From Thermophilibacter gallinarum (lineage in GTDB: Bacteria; Actinomycetota; Coriobacteriia; Coriobacteriales; Atopobiaceae): 64,000 nt of DNA. Numbering within the stretch: the stretch's first letter is position 1; each line of letters begins with the position of its first letter. Location of the stretch: contig NZ_JADCJZ010000003.1 in NCBI RefSeq assembly GCF_014982725.1, positions 124,001 through 188,000 of the forward strand. Reading direction: 5' to 3'. The notes under the pieces were generated by a model that was not told where the DNA came from, did no database searches, and worked only from the letters and a program-made list of their open reading frames with translations. The position numbers and the translations under genes were made by a program. Positions 41,173 through 50,816 of the stretch are shown in pieces.

Positions 41173-42048
41173 CTACTCTCCCCCGTCGTTCTTCTCGGTC
41201 ACGGTGCCCTCGTCCCCGTCCCGGCCGTCCTCGTCCCACTCGCGCATCTCGGCGAGGACCGACTCGTCGAGCTCGTAGGCGGGAGCGCCCTCGACGTGCT
41301 CGACGTCGATCTCGCCGAATATCTCGTCCTGGCGCACGTCGACGAGACCGCGCTTGTAGAGTTCGAGGATCGCCAGGAAGTTGGCCACGACGGCCTCGGG
41401 CGCGTCCTGACCGTCGAGGAGCTCGGTGAACGTCACACGCCCGCGCCCGCGGACCAGACGGTCGACCGCGGCGATCGTGAGCGCTACCGGAAGGCGGCGC
41501 GGGGCGACGTGCTCGGCCTCGAGCAGGAGCGTCTGCCGCTGGCTGTCGATGTCCGCGCAGATGACGGCCAGGCTCCGGAGCGTGATTCCCTCAAGGTAGT
41601 CGGGCATGAGGCCGAGGAACTCGGGGTCGGGCCCGACCGTGCGCGGGTGCATGCGGGCCTCCGCCTCGGCACGGGCGCCGAGCGCGGCGGCGGCGCTGCG
41701 GAACTGCTTGTAGGCGATGAGCCGTGCGATGAGGACCTCGCGCGCCTCGTCGGGCGTGAGCCCCTCGAGGTCCGCGTCCTCCTCGTCGAGGTCGTCGGAG
41801 GAGCGGGCGATCGGCTCGTCAGGCACGAGCGACGCCGCCTTGATGTCGAGCAGCGTCGAGGCCACGAGCACGAAGTCGCTCGCCACGTCGAGGTCGATCT
41901 CGCTCATGCGCTCGACCTCGGCCAGGTACTGGTTGGCGACCTCCGCGATGGAGATGGAGCCGATGGTCACGCGCTGCCTGCTCACGAGCTGGAGCAGCAG
42001 GTCGAAGGGCCCCGAGTAGGCCTGGGTCTGCACGCGGTAGGAGGCCAT
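41173..42048 (-). CDS. scpA: ScpA, segregation and condensation protein A (kleisin)
   Basis: The kleisin that bridges SMC heads and binds ScpB. The ATG at 42048 gives 291 residues; a longer frame upstream shadows the M50 gene. The N-terminal YSGPFDLLLQLVSRQRV and SIAEVANQYLAEVE are diagnostic, as is FVLVASTLLDIKAASLVP. The C-terminal winged helix reads VVANFLAILELYKRGLVDVRQDEIFGEI, followed by an acidic tail. It starts one base after the M50 stop. Confidence 0.95.
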   Translation of the reverse strand: MASYRVQTQAYSGPFDLLLQLVSRQRVTIGSISIAEVANQYLAEVERMSEIDLDVASDFVLVASTLLDIKAASLVPDEPIARSSDDLDEEDADLEGLTPDEAREVLIARLIAYKQFRSAAAALGARAEAEARMHPRTVGPDPEFLGLMPDYLEGITLRSLAVICADIDSQRQTLLLEAEHVAPRRLPVALTIAAVDRLVRGRGRVTFTELLDGQDAPEAVVANFLAILELYKRGLVDVRQDEIFGEIDVEHVEGAPAYELDESVLAEMREWDEDGRDGDEGTVTEKNDGGE

Positions 42049-42049
42049 G

Positions 42050-42748
42050 TCAGAGCCCCCCGAGAAGGAGCCCGTAGAGGCTCCCGGCCGTGGCGTCCAG
42101 ATAGCGTCCGATCGGGTCCACGTGCAGGAGCTGCGGGACGATGTAGAGCGCGACGACGAGGATCGGCATCGCGTACTGCTGGATCTGGTAGTAGGCCCGG
42201 CGCGCGTCACCCGTCAGGAAGTAGAGCACGACCTTGGAGCCGTCCAGCGGGGGCAGCGGAATGAGGTTGAAGAAGCAGAGGACGAGGTTGACCGACACGT
42301 AGGTGGAGAGGATCGTCACGACCCAGCTCACGACCTCGAACGGGGCGGCGCCCGAGACGACGGCACCGAGGAGCGGGTCCCAGGCGGCGCGCAGCACGAG
42401 CGCCCCGACGAGCGCCTGCAGCACGTTGGAGGCCGGGCCCGCCAGGGCGACGAGCAGCTCGTCGCGACGGGGGTGCCGCAGCCTGCGAGGGTCGTAGGGG
42501 ACGGGGCGCGCGAACGCGAAGACCGGCCCGCCGAGAAGCGCCATCACGAGCGGCAGAACGACCGAGCCGAAGCCGTCGAGGTGCGCCCTCGGGTCGAGCG
42601 TGAGGCGACCGGCCTCCTTCGCGGTCGCGTCGCCGCAGCGCAGGGCGACCCAGCCGTGCGCGACCTCGTGCACGATCGCCGAGAGCATGACGAGCACGAC
42701 GGTGATCGCGACGGAGACCAGGGTGTCGAAGGAGTAGGGCACGCGCAC
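42050..42748 (-). CDS. Site-2 protease family (M50) membrane metalloprotease
   Basis: A 232-residue polytopic protein with the zinc-binding HEVAHGWVAL in the first third and NLIPLPPLDGSKV near the C-terminus, supplying the third ligand. It has no PDZ domain, unlike the RseP at 51905, and matches the short M50B group often found next to scpA. Its substrate is unknown. The same transcript carries a small membrane protein above it. Confidence 0.88.
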   Translation of the reverse strand: MRVPYSFDTLVSVAITVVLVMLSAIVHEVAHGWVALRCGDATAKEAGRLTLDPRAHLDGFGSVVLPLVMALLGGPVFAFARPVPYDPRRLRHPRRDELLVALAGPASNVLQALVGALVLRAAWDPLLGAVVSGAAPFEVVSWVVTILSTYVSVNLVLCFFNLIPLPPLDGSKVVLYFLTGDARRAYYQIQQYAMPILVVALYIVPQLLHVDPIGRYLDATAGSLYGLLLGGL

Positions 42749-42751
42749 CCC

Positions 42752-43034
42752 CTAGGCGGCCAGGCGGCGCGCCGGGACGGAGATCCTGCAGAGAAGCCAG
42801 TCCAGAACCAGCAACACTATAGCAACGATCGCAAAGTCCCCGCGGAACGCGCCACCGAAGGGAGTCACGAAGACGAAGAGGCCCGCCACGGGCCCGGGGA
42901 CCGCCGCCGACGCGAGCGCGTTGACTCCAAGCAGGAGCGCGCGGGGGCCGGCGGGCAGGACGGCGTTCGCGACGACCAGCGCGACGAAAGCCCAGGCGAG
43001 GGTGCGACAGACGAAGGCGCCAAGGCGCAGAAGG

Positions 43035-43042
<8 letters not shown>
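42752..43042 (-). CDS. Small hydrophobic protein, unknown
   Basis: I do not recognise this 96-residue protein. A GTG start at 43042 overlaps the ABC-F stop by eight bases, and the stop is three bases above the M50 gene, so coupling supports it as real. It is mostly hydrophobic with about three membrane segments ([44 protein letters not shown]) and a basic end (SVPARRLAA). It might help or be cut by the neighbouring protease, but nothing in it shows that. Confidence 0.6.
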
Positions 43043-45017
<1,975 letters not shown>

Positions 45018-45028
45018 GTGCTCCCCCG

Positions 45029-45415
45029 CTAGTCGGCGATGGTGAGGTGGATCGCGAAGCCGGCGATCTCCTCCTTGAAGTAGATGAGGTAGGTGCGACC
45101 CGAGCCGTCGGGGCAGAGCGTCCGCGAGGCCTCGTTGAACTCGACGCCGCGCTCCTCGTACCAGGCCTGGGCGGCGTCGATGTCGTCCACGTGCAGCCCG
45201 ATGTGGCCGCGTGCCCCGCGCCCGCCGTTGTTCATGACCTCGACGAGGCTGCCGGAAAACGAGGAGACCGGGAACGGCTCCTCGCCGCGCGGGATGCCCA
45301 GGAGGGCGCAGAACGCATCCGCCGTGGCGGCTGCCTCCTCGGGGGTGGAAGTGTTGACGCCCAGGTGGGCGAGCCTGAGCCCAAAGAGCTCTACGGGGTT
45401 CTCTGAGGCGGTCAT
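45029..45415 (-). CDS. VOC/glyoxalase-like protein
   Basis: A 128-residue vicinal-oxygen-chelate protein: two beta-alpha-beta-beta-beta units with [14 protein letters not shown] at the start, [24 protein letters not shown] in the middle and [19 protein letters not shown] at the end. Possible metal ligands are His17 (HLGV), the His of GLHVD and a C-terminal acidic residue. Substrate unknown. Its transcript, with the ABC-F gene 11 bp below, probably starts at TATACT (minus strand, 45442-45447). Confidence 0.8.
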   Translation of the reverse strand: MTASENPVELFGLRLAHLGVNTSTPEEAAATADAFCALLGIPRGEEPFPVSSFSGSLVEVMNNGGRGARGHIGLHVDDIDAAQAWYEERGVEFNEASRTLCPDGSGRTYLIYFKEEIAGFAIHLTIAD

Positions 45416-45540
45416 GCTGGTCCTTTCTCTTCAACTGAAACAGTATACGTCATCGCGCGGCAGCGCCCCGAATCCCCACGACGCGCCCGACGCCCTATAC
45501 TGTCGACCCCAAGGAGCCTTCGACGCGAACGGAGCGACGC

Positions 45541-47484
45541 GTGGACGCAAGACAGGCACAGGTCGGAGAGGGACGCGCTGCTGCGACGAGAAGGGCCTCG
45601 CGACGTAGGGACACGTCGCGTGCCTCCGGCGGGCCCTTGGCGCCCGCTCAGGCGCCTCGGGACGCGACGGCGCCGCATGGTGGCAAGGTTGCCGCGCTCG
45701 AGGGCTTGCGCGCGCTCTCGATTGCCGCGGTTGTGCTCTACCATGCCGCCCCCACGGTGCTCCCGGGCGGCTTCCTTGGCGTCACGGTCTTCTTCGTGCT
45801 CACGGGCTATCTCACGACGCTGTCGGTGGAACGCGAGCTCGATCGCGAGGGGTCCCTCGACTATCCCGGCTTCGTCCTGCGGAGGCTCAGGCGGCTCGTG
45901 CCCTCGGTCGTGGTCGTCGTGGGAGCAACGGCGCTTCTCTGCGCCCTCTTCTCGCACGCGCTTCTGCCCAAGGTGAGGGCGGACGCGCTGAGCGCCCTGC
46001 TCTTCTTCGAGAACATTCGCTACATCGTCGCAGACGTTCCCTACTTTGCTGCGGCAGGCCTCCCCTCCCCTCTCACGCACCTGTGGTTCCTCGGCGTCAC
46101 GATGCAGTTCTACCTCGTTTGGCCGCTGGTCTTTCTCGTGCTGCGACGTCTCTGTGCGCGGCGCGAGGTGCTTCTCGGCGTGGTCGGCGTGCTCGCGCTC
46201 GCCTCTGCCGTGGCCATGGCCGCGCTCTTTGACCCGGCGAACACGAGCCGCGTCTACTACGGACCCGACACGCGTGCCGCGGAGCTCCTGGTGGGCGCCC
46301 TCTGTGCGCTGGCGACGCAGGGGCGGGGCTGGGAGCTCAGGATGCCCGCCCGTCTTGCCGCCGAGCGCCCTCCCGTCCCTCGCTGGGCCTACGACGTGGC
46401 GGGCGGGGCCGCGATCGCGCTTCTCGCGGTCATGGCGCTCACGATCGACGGGTACTCGCCCGTCGCATACTACGGGGGCCTGCTCGCCGCGGCGCTGCTC
46501 GCGGCCGTCCTCGTCGGCACGGTGTGTCGCAGCGGGAGCATGCTGGCGAGGCCGCTCGGCTGTCGCGCGCTCGTGGCCCTGGGCGGGCTCTCGTTCTCGC
46601 TCTACCTGTGGCACTACCCGCTTTTCCTCGTGATGAACCCGGCCACCCGAACGACCGAACTGCCATGGTGGGGCTGGGTGCTCGAGCTCGCGGTCATCCT
46701 CGGCGCGAGCGTCGCGGCACGGGCGCTCGTGGAGCGTGGGCTCGGGACGCCGTGGCGCTTTGGGCAGACGAGGGCTCGCGCCGCCGCGCTCGGAGCGTCC
46801 GCCCTCGCGGTTCTCGTGCTGTGGGCGGTCCCGGTCGACGCGACCGCGGGACGCCCCGATACGCCCGCTCACGTGCAGAGCGCCGAGCAGCCTGGGGACG
46901 CCGGTGCGAGCGCGCCTGGTGAGGGCCAGGCCGCGACGGGCGCGCAGGAGGACGCGGAGGACGAGGCGCCGCCCGCGCCCGAGGACTACGAGGTTGACCC
47001 CGAGACGGGTGCCACCGATGCCAGGGTGCTACTCATTGGGGACTCCGTGTCGCTCGACACGCTGGACCGCTTTGGCGAGGTCTTTCCCAACGGCTGGATG
47101 GACTCCGCCATCAACCGACAGATCTACGTGGGCGAGGACGTGTATCAGTCGTGCGTGGAGGCCGGTCACGAGGCGCCGGTGGTGATCTTCTCGCTGGGGA
47201 CAAACGGACCGGTCTCCGAGGACGACGTGAGAGAGCTGATTGAGGGGTGCGGGCCGGGGCGGCGCGTCCTTCTCGTCAACAACCGCATGCCTGATGCGTT
47301 CCAGGACCGTAACAACGCCGTCCTCGAGCGGGTCGCCTCCGAGTGCGACGGCGTCGAGCTCGTCGACTGGTTCTCTGAGAGCGCGGGGCACGACGAGTAC
47401 TTCTGGGACGACGGGACGCACCTCAGGCCCGAGGGCATCGACGCCTACGTTGCGATGCTGCGGCGTGCCGTCACCGGGCGGTAG
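45541..47484 (+). CDS. OafA/YrhL-type O-acyltransferase with C-terminal SGNH domain
   Basis: The 647-residue protein starts at a GTG. About 60 charged residues precede an acyltransferase-3 domain of some 10-11 helices (VAALEGLRALSIAAVVLYH, GFLGVTVFFVLTGYL, FLGVTMQFYLVWPLVF, LSFSLYLWHYPLFLV). After a Pro/Glu-rich linker (residues about 440-490), an extracytoplasmic SGNH hydrolase-like domain shows GDSVSLDTL, SLGTNGP and DDGTHLRPEG with the catalytic Ser, Asn and Asp/His. Such fusions O-acetylate peptidoglycan or surface glycans. It stands alone between two minus-strand units. Confidence 0.92.
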   Translation: MDARQAQVGEGRAAATRRASRRRDTSRASGGPLAPAQAPRDATAPHGGKVAALEGLRALSIAAVVLYHAAPTVLPGGFLGVTVFFVLTGYLTTLSVERELDREGSLDYPGFVLRRLRRLVPSVVVVVGATALLCALFSHALLPKVRADALSALLFFENIRYIVADVPYFAAAGLPSPLTHLWFLGVTMQFYLVWPLVFLVLRRLCARREVLLGVVGVLALASAVAMAALFDPANTSRVYYGPDTRAAELLVGALCALATQGRGWELRMPARLAAERPPVPRWAYDVAGGAAIALLAVMALTIDGYSPVAYYGGLLAAALLAAVLVGTVCRSGSMLARPLGCRALVALGGLSFSLYLWHYPLFLVMNPATRTTELPWWGWVLELAVILGASVAARALVERGLGTPWRFGQTRARAAALGASALAVLVLWAVPVDATAGRPDTPAHVQSAEQPGDAGASAPGEGQAATGAQEDAEDEAPPAPEDYEVDPETGATDARVLLIGDSVSLDTLDRFGEVFPNGWMDSAINRQIYVGEDVYQSCVEAGHEAPVVIFSLGTNGPVSEDDVRELIEGCGPGRRVLLVNNRMPDAFQDRNNAVLERVASECDGVELVDWFSESAGHDEYFWDDGTHLRPEGIDAYVAMLRRAVTGR

Positions 47485-47495
47485 AGCTAGCAGGC

Positions 47496-48125
47496 CTATC
47501 GCTCTTGCGCAGACGGTATCGTGATCACACCGGCGCAGAACGACGCGCGCTCGAAGGTGAGCCCGGGCAGCAATGGCCGCAGCTCGTCGCACACGAAGTA
47601 GACCTCGTCCGTGTCCCAGGCGTCGCCGACCAGCCGTCGGCACGCCTCCAGGTCCGCGCGCGTCTCAAACGCCACGTCTCCGATGTGAATGCACCCCTTT
47701 GGGGCGAGAAGCCCCGTGAGCTCGAGAATCAGAGCGGCCTTGCGCGCGTCGTCGAGATGGTGCAGCGAGTAGGTGGCGACGATGGCGTCATAGGTCCTGC
47801 CACCCAGCTCCGGAACGAGCCCGTCTGCGAGGTCCCCTTGGTAGAGGTGCGCCCCTGGCATCTTCTCGCGCGCGATCTCGACCATGCGGCCCGAGAAGTC
47901 CTGCCCGAAGATCTCGCAGCCCGCCTCGCAGAGGCGCGCTGTGAGCGCAGCCGTGCCGAACCCGAGGTCGAGCACGCGACGTGACCCCTATCCGACCACC
48001 CTGGAGAAGATGACGTCCATCACCCGGTCATAGCCGGCGAACGGGTAGGCGTCGGCAGCCTCCGAGCGTCTCACGCTCTCGTCATAGGCATGCGCCCAGG
48101 CGTCGAAGCCCTTCTCGCCAAGCAT
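47496..48125 (-). pseudogene. Class I SAM-dependent methyltransferase gene with an in-frame TAG (47988-47990)
   Basis: From the ATG at 48125 (MLGEKGFDAWAHAYDESV) the frame is interrupted at codon 46 by TAG and then continues in the same frame to 47496 with the SAM-binding VLDLGFGTAALTARLCEAG, DFSGRMVEIA, YDAIVATYSLHHLDD and LLAPKGCIHIGD. Without the stop it would be a normal 209-residue small-molecule methyltransferase resembling YrrT. A GTG at VLDL could restart translation but would leave out the N-terminal helices. The stop is a nonsense mutation or a base-call error. Confidence 0.8.
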
Positions 48126-48192
48126 CCGGTCCCCTCGCCGCCTCCCTACGAGAAGAGCCGCCGAGCTTTCACCCGACGGCCCCGAACGTTTC

Positions 48193-48268
48193 TGGTGGAG
48201 ATAAGGGGGTTCGAACCCCTGACCTCGTGACTGCCAGTCACGCGCTCTCCCAACTGAGCTATATCCCC
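48193..48268 (-). tRNA. tRNA-Ala (GGC), copy 2
   Basis: A 76-nt cloverleaf with encoded CCA; acceptor GGGGATA with TATCTCC, anticodon arm CGTGA-CTGGCAG-TCACG (GGC). It is identical to the copy at 48620-48695 and lies two bases beyond tRNA-Val. Confidence 0.96.
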
Positions 48269-48270
48269 GC

Positions 48271-48345
48271 TGGTGGGCGATGCTGGATTCGAACCAGCGA
48301 CCCCTTCCGTGTGAAGGAAGTGCTCTACCCCTGAGCCAATCGCCC
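48271..48345 (-). tRNA. tRNA-Val (CAC)
   Basis: A 75-nt cloverleaf with encoded CCA; acceptor GGGCGAT, anticodon arm CTTCC-TTCACAC-GGAAG. CAC reads GTG, a major Val codon at this GC content. A TAGGAT -10-like box lies upstream without a clear -35. Confidence 0.95.
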
Positions 48346-48457
48346 GTGCGAGGAATCATCCTATCAGAACTCCGCGCGATTCGCACGGACATTTTTCCAT
48401 TCACATAATCACGTGTAGGGGCTTGTCGGTCGCCCGTCGGTCAAAACATAAAAAAGA

Positions 48458-48498
48458 GCCGGTCAGGATGCAACTTTGACACCCTGACCGGCGTTTTT
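48458..48498. terminator. Terminator downstream of tRNA-Met
   Basis: GCCGGTCAGG (48458-48467) pairs with CCTGACCGGC (48483-48492). A T-run lies on one side and an A-run on the other, so it works on the minus strand (after tRNA-Met) and also on the plus strand. Confidence 0.8.
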
Positions 48499-48500
48499 GT

Positions 48501-48576
48501 TGGTGGGCCCAGCAGGATTCGAACCTGCAACCCAGGGATTATGAGTCCCCTGCGCTAACCGTTGCGCCATGAGCCC
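48501..48576 (-). tRNA. tRNA with CAT anticodon (elongator Met, or Ile2)
   Basis: A 76-nt cloverleaf with encoded CCA; acceptor GGGCTCA with TGGGCCC, anticodon arm GGGGA-CTCATAA-TCCCT. The anticodon stem lacks the three G-C pairs of initiator tRNA (A-T closes the loop), so it is elongator Met or the lysidine-modified Ile2. Elongator Met is the likelier. Confidence 0.9.
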
Positions 48577-48582
48577 GCTATG

Positions 48583-48609
48583 AAAAAGGCGGCGACCGAA
48601 GCCGCCGCC
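48583..48609 (-). terminator. Terminator between tRNA-Ala and tRNA-Met
   Basis: On the minus strand GGCGGCG pairs with CGCCGCC around GCTTCGGT, followed by T5. It lies only seven bases before tRNA-Met, so tRNA-Met must depend on read-through or an unseen promoter. Confidence 0.8.
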
Positions 48610-48619
48610 GTCATTCACA

Positions 48620-48695
48620 TGGTGGAGATAAGGGGGTTCGAACCCCTGACCTCGTGACTGCCAGTCACGCGCTCTCCCAACTGAGCTATATCCCC
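48620..48695 (-). tRNA. tRNA-Ala (GGC), copy 1
   Basis: A 76-nt cloverleaf with encoded CCA and anticodon GGC, the same sequence as 48193-48268. It is directly under a good promoter (48712-48739). Confidence 0.96.
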
Positions 48696-48711
48696 ATTTG
48701 GTGCGGAAGTA

Positions 48712-48739
48712 ACTATACCAGACTCGCCAGAGGGGTCAA
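48712..48739 (-). promoter_or_regulatory. Promoter of the tRNA cluster
   Basis: On the minus strand TTGACC (48734-48739), 16 bp and TATAGT (48712-48717) lie 16 bp above tRNA-Ala copy 1. Confidence 0.8.
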
Positions 48740-48765
48740 CACCAAATTTGAGAAAAGCTGCCGGG

Positions 48766-50481
48766 CTACGCGCGGGCGGGGACGACGCGCTCGGTGAGCC
48801 AGGAGACGAGCTCGGCCATGGGCACGTCAAAGCGCTCGCCGCTCTCGCGGACCTTGACCTCGGCCATGCCGTTCGCGACGCCGCGCTTGCCCAGGATCAC
48901 CTGGTACGGGATGCCGATGAGGTCGGCGTCGGCAAACTTGACGCCTGGGCGCTCCTTGCGGTCGTCGAGAAGGACCTCGAGGTCGGCGGCGCTAAGCTCG
49001 TAAACGACCCTCTCGGCGACGGGCGTGACCACATCGTCGTTCACCGCCAGCGGCACGACCTCGACCTCGTAGGGCGCGACGCAGACGGGCCAGGAGATAC
49101 CGTGCTCGTCGTTGTGCTGCTCCACGACGGCGGCAAGCGTGCGGGAGACGCCGATGCCGTAGCAGCCCATGAGGAACGGGCGCTCCACGCCGTCCTCGTC
49201 CGCGAAGGTGGCGCCCATGGACTCGGAGTACTTGGTGCCGAGCTGGAAGACCTGGGAGATCTCGATGCCGCGGGCGCTCTTGAGCGCGGCGCCGCAGTGC
49301 GGGCAGGGGTCGCCCTCCTTCACACTCACGAGATCGGCCCACTCGTCGACCGTAAAGTCACGTCCGGGCTTGGCACCCGTGAAGTGGTAGTCCACCTCGT
49401 TGGCGCCGCAGGTCCAGCTCTGGCTCTCGCGCAGGGACTCGTCACAGACCAGGCGGATGCCCTCGGGCAGGCCCACGGGCCCGATGAAGCCCTTGTGCAG
49501 GCCGGCCAGCTCGAGCTCCTCGTCCGTCATGAGATGATAGGCGCCGAAGAGCTTGCTCGCCTTGATCTCGTTGAGCTCGTGGTCGCCGGGGACGATGGCC
49601 ACGACGTTCGTGCCGTCCTCGGCAACGAGTGCGAGCGACTTGCGGGTGCCGTTCTCGGGGAAGCCGAAGAAGTCGGCAACGGCCTCGATCGTGCCAAGGC
49701 CGGGCGTGTGGACCTTCTCAAGCGTGCCGTCTCCGGGGCCCTCGGTCACGGGCACCTTGGTGGCGGCAGCCTCGACGTCGGCCGCGAAGCCGCAGTCGCA
49801 GTAGACGAGCTCCGCCTCGCCGGAGTCGGCGAGCGCCATGAACTCGACGGAGGTGTCGCCGCCGATCTGGCCGGAGTCGGCCACGACGGGAAGCGCGTAG
49901 ATGCCGCAGCGCTCGGCGATGCGCGCGTAGGCGGCCTTCTCCTGCTCGTAGCACTCCTGCAGGGACTCCTGCGTGGCGGAGAAGCTGTAGGCGTCCTTCA
50001 TGATGAACTCGCGGCCGCGCATGAGGCCGAAGCGCGGGCGCATCTCGTCACGGAACTTGTCCTGGATCTGGTAGAGCGTGCAGGGCAGCTGCTTGTAGGA
50101 GCGCAGCTCGTTCTTCACGAGGTCCGTGAAGGTCTCCTCGTGCGTGGGGCCCAGCGCGAACTCGCGGCCGTGACGATCGGAGATGCGCATGAGCTCGGGG
50201 CCGTAGGCGTCCCAGCGGCCGGACTCGTGCCAGAGCTCGGCGGGCGTGAGGATGGGAACCATCATCTCCTGGGCGCCGATGCCCTCCATCTCGTCGCGGA
50301 TGACGGCCTCGATCTTGCGGATGGAGCGCCAGGCGAGCGGCAGGTAGCTGTAGAGGCCGGCGGCCGTCTTGCGGATCATGCCCGCGCGCAGCAGCAGGCG
50401 GTGGCTCGCGAGCTCGGCCTCCGCCGGGTCCTCCTTGAGCGTCGGAGCGTAAAGCTGGGACATCTTCTGATAACGCTTCAC
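48766..50481 (-). CDS. proS: ProS, prolyl-tRNA synthetase
   Basis: It charges tRNA-Pro. I use the GTG at 50481, seven bases after AAAGGG (571 aa); a TTG at 50487 and an ATG at 50463 are alternatives. The class II motifs are LASHRLLLRAGMIRKTAAGLYSYLP, motif 2 KFRDEMRPRFGLMRGREFIMKDAYSF and motif 3 CYGIGVSRTLAAVVEQ. The INS editing domain lies between residues about 225 and 400, as in bacterial-type ProS, and can hydrolyse Ala-tRNA(Pro). The anticodon-binding domain ends it. Two cruciforms separate it from ispG. Confidence 0.96.
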   Translation of the reverse strand: MKRYQKMSQLYAPTLKEDPAEAELASHRLLLRAGMIRKTAAGLYSYLPLAWRSIRKIEAVIRDEMEGIGAQEMMVPILTPAELWHESGRWDAYGPELMRISDRHGREFALGPTHEETFTDLVKNELRSYKQLPCTLYQIQDKFRDEMRPRFGLMRGREFIMKDAYSFSATQESLQECYEQEKAAYARIAERCGIYALPVVADSGQIGGDTSVEFMALADSGEAELVYCDCGFAADVEAAATKVPVTEGPGDGTLEKVHTPGLGTIEAVADFFGFPENGTRKSLALVAEDGTNVVAIVPGDHELNEIKASKLFGAYHLMTDEELELAGLHKGFIGPVGLPEGIRLVCDESLRESQSWTCGANEVDYHFTGAKPGRDFTVDEWADLVSVKEGDPCPHCGAALKSARGIEISQVFQLGTKYSESMGATFADEDGVERPFLMGCYGIGVSRTLAAVVEQHNDEHGISWPVCVAPYEVEVVPLAVNDDVVTPVAERVVYELSAADLEVLLDDRKERPGVKFADADLIGIPYQVILGKRGVANGMAEVKVRESGERFDVPMAELVSWLTERVVPARA

Positions 50482-50566
50482 GTGCAATCCCTTTCTGCGT
50501 CGAATGCAACGCTCACGATTCTACGACATACGGGCGAGAAGAACGGTCGGGGTGGCAACTCAACCT

Positions 50567-50667
50567 CCGCCTCCCCGGAGGGGTCAACCTCCGGCGCTCG
50601 GACAGCTTCGGCGCAAAGGACGCGCCTGCAGAACTCGCGGCGGAGGTTGACCCCTCCGGGGAGGCGG
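50567..50667. repeat. Cruciform element, family 1 copy B
   Basis: A perfect 27-bp inverted repeat (50567-50593 with 50641-50667) flanks a 47-bp core (50594-50640) that keeps the family ends GCGCTCGGACAGCTT and GAACTCGCGG. The inner stem is changed to GGCGC/GCGCC instead of GCCGAG/CTCGGC, so base pairing is kept while sequence is not. It is 42 bp from copy C. Confidence 0.9.
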
Positions 50668-50709
50668 CCAGGATGTCATGTCGTCGATACTTGCTGCATA
50701 GTTGACGTA

Positions 50710-50809
50710 GGCCCCGCGCCGGCCGCATATGTCCCGCCGCGAGTTCTTGCCGAGCGCACTTCTCGGCAAGCTGTCTGAGCGCCGGGGCATATGCGGCCGG
50801 CGCGGGGCC
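50710..50809. repeat. Cruciform element, family 1 copy C (core inverted)
   Basis: A 27-bp inverted repeat (50710-50736 with 50783-50809, one G-T wobble) flanks a 46-bp core (50737-50782). Read on the minus strand the core differs from copy A only at one base of the inner loop. The arms carry GCATATG and resemble neither A nor B. The element starts seven bases beyond the ispG stop and is opposite in orientation to copy B. Confidence 0.92.
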
Positions 50810-50816
50810 GGACAAT

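Noticed and set aside
45018-45434. N-terminal extension of the YdiF-like ABC-F
   Set aside because: It covers the VOC gene in another frame; the first ABC domain starts within a few residues of the GTG at 45017.
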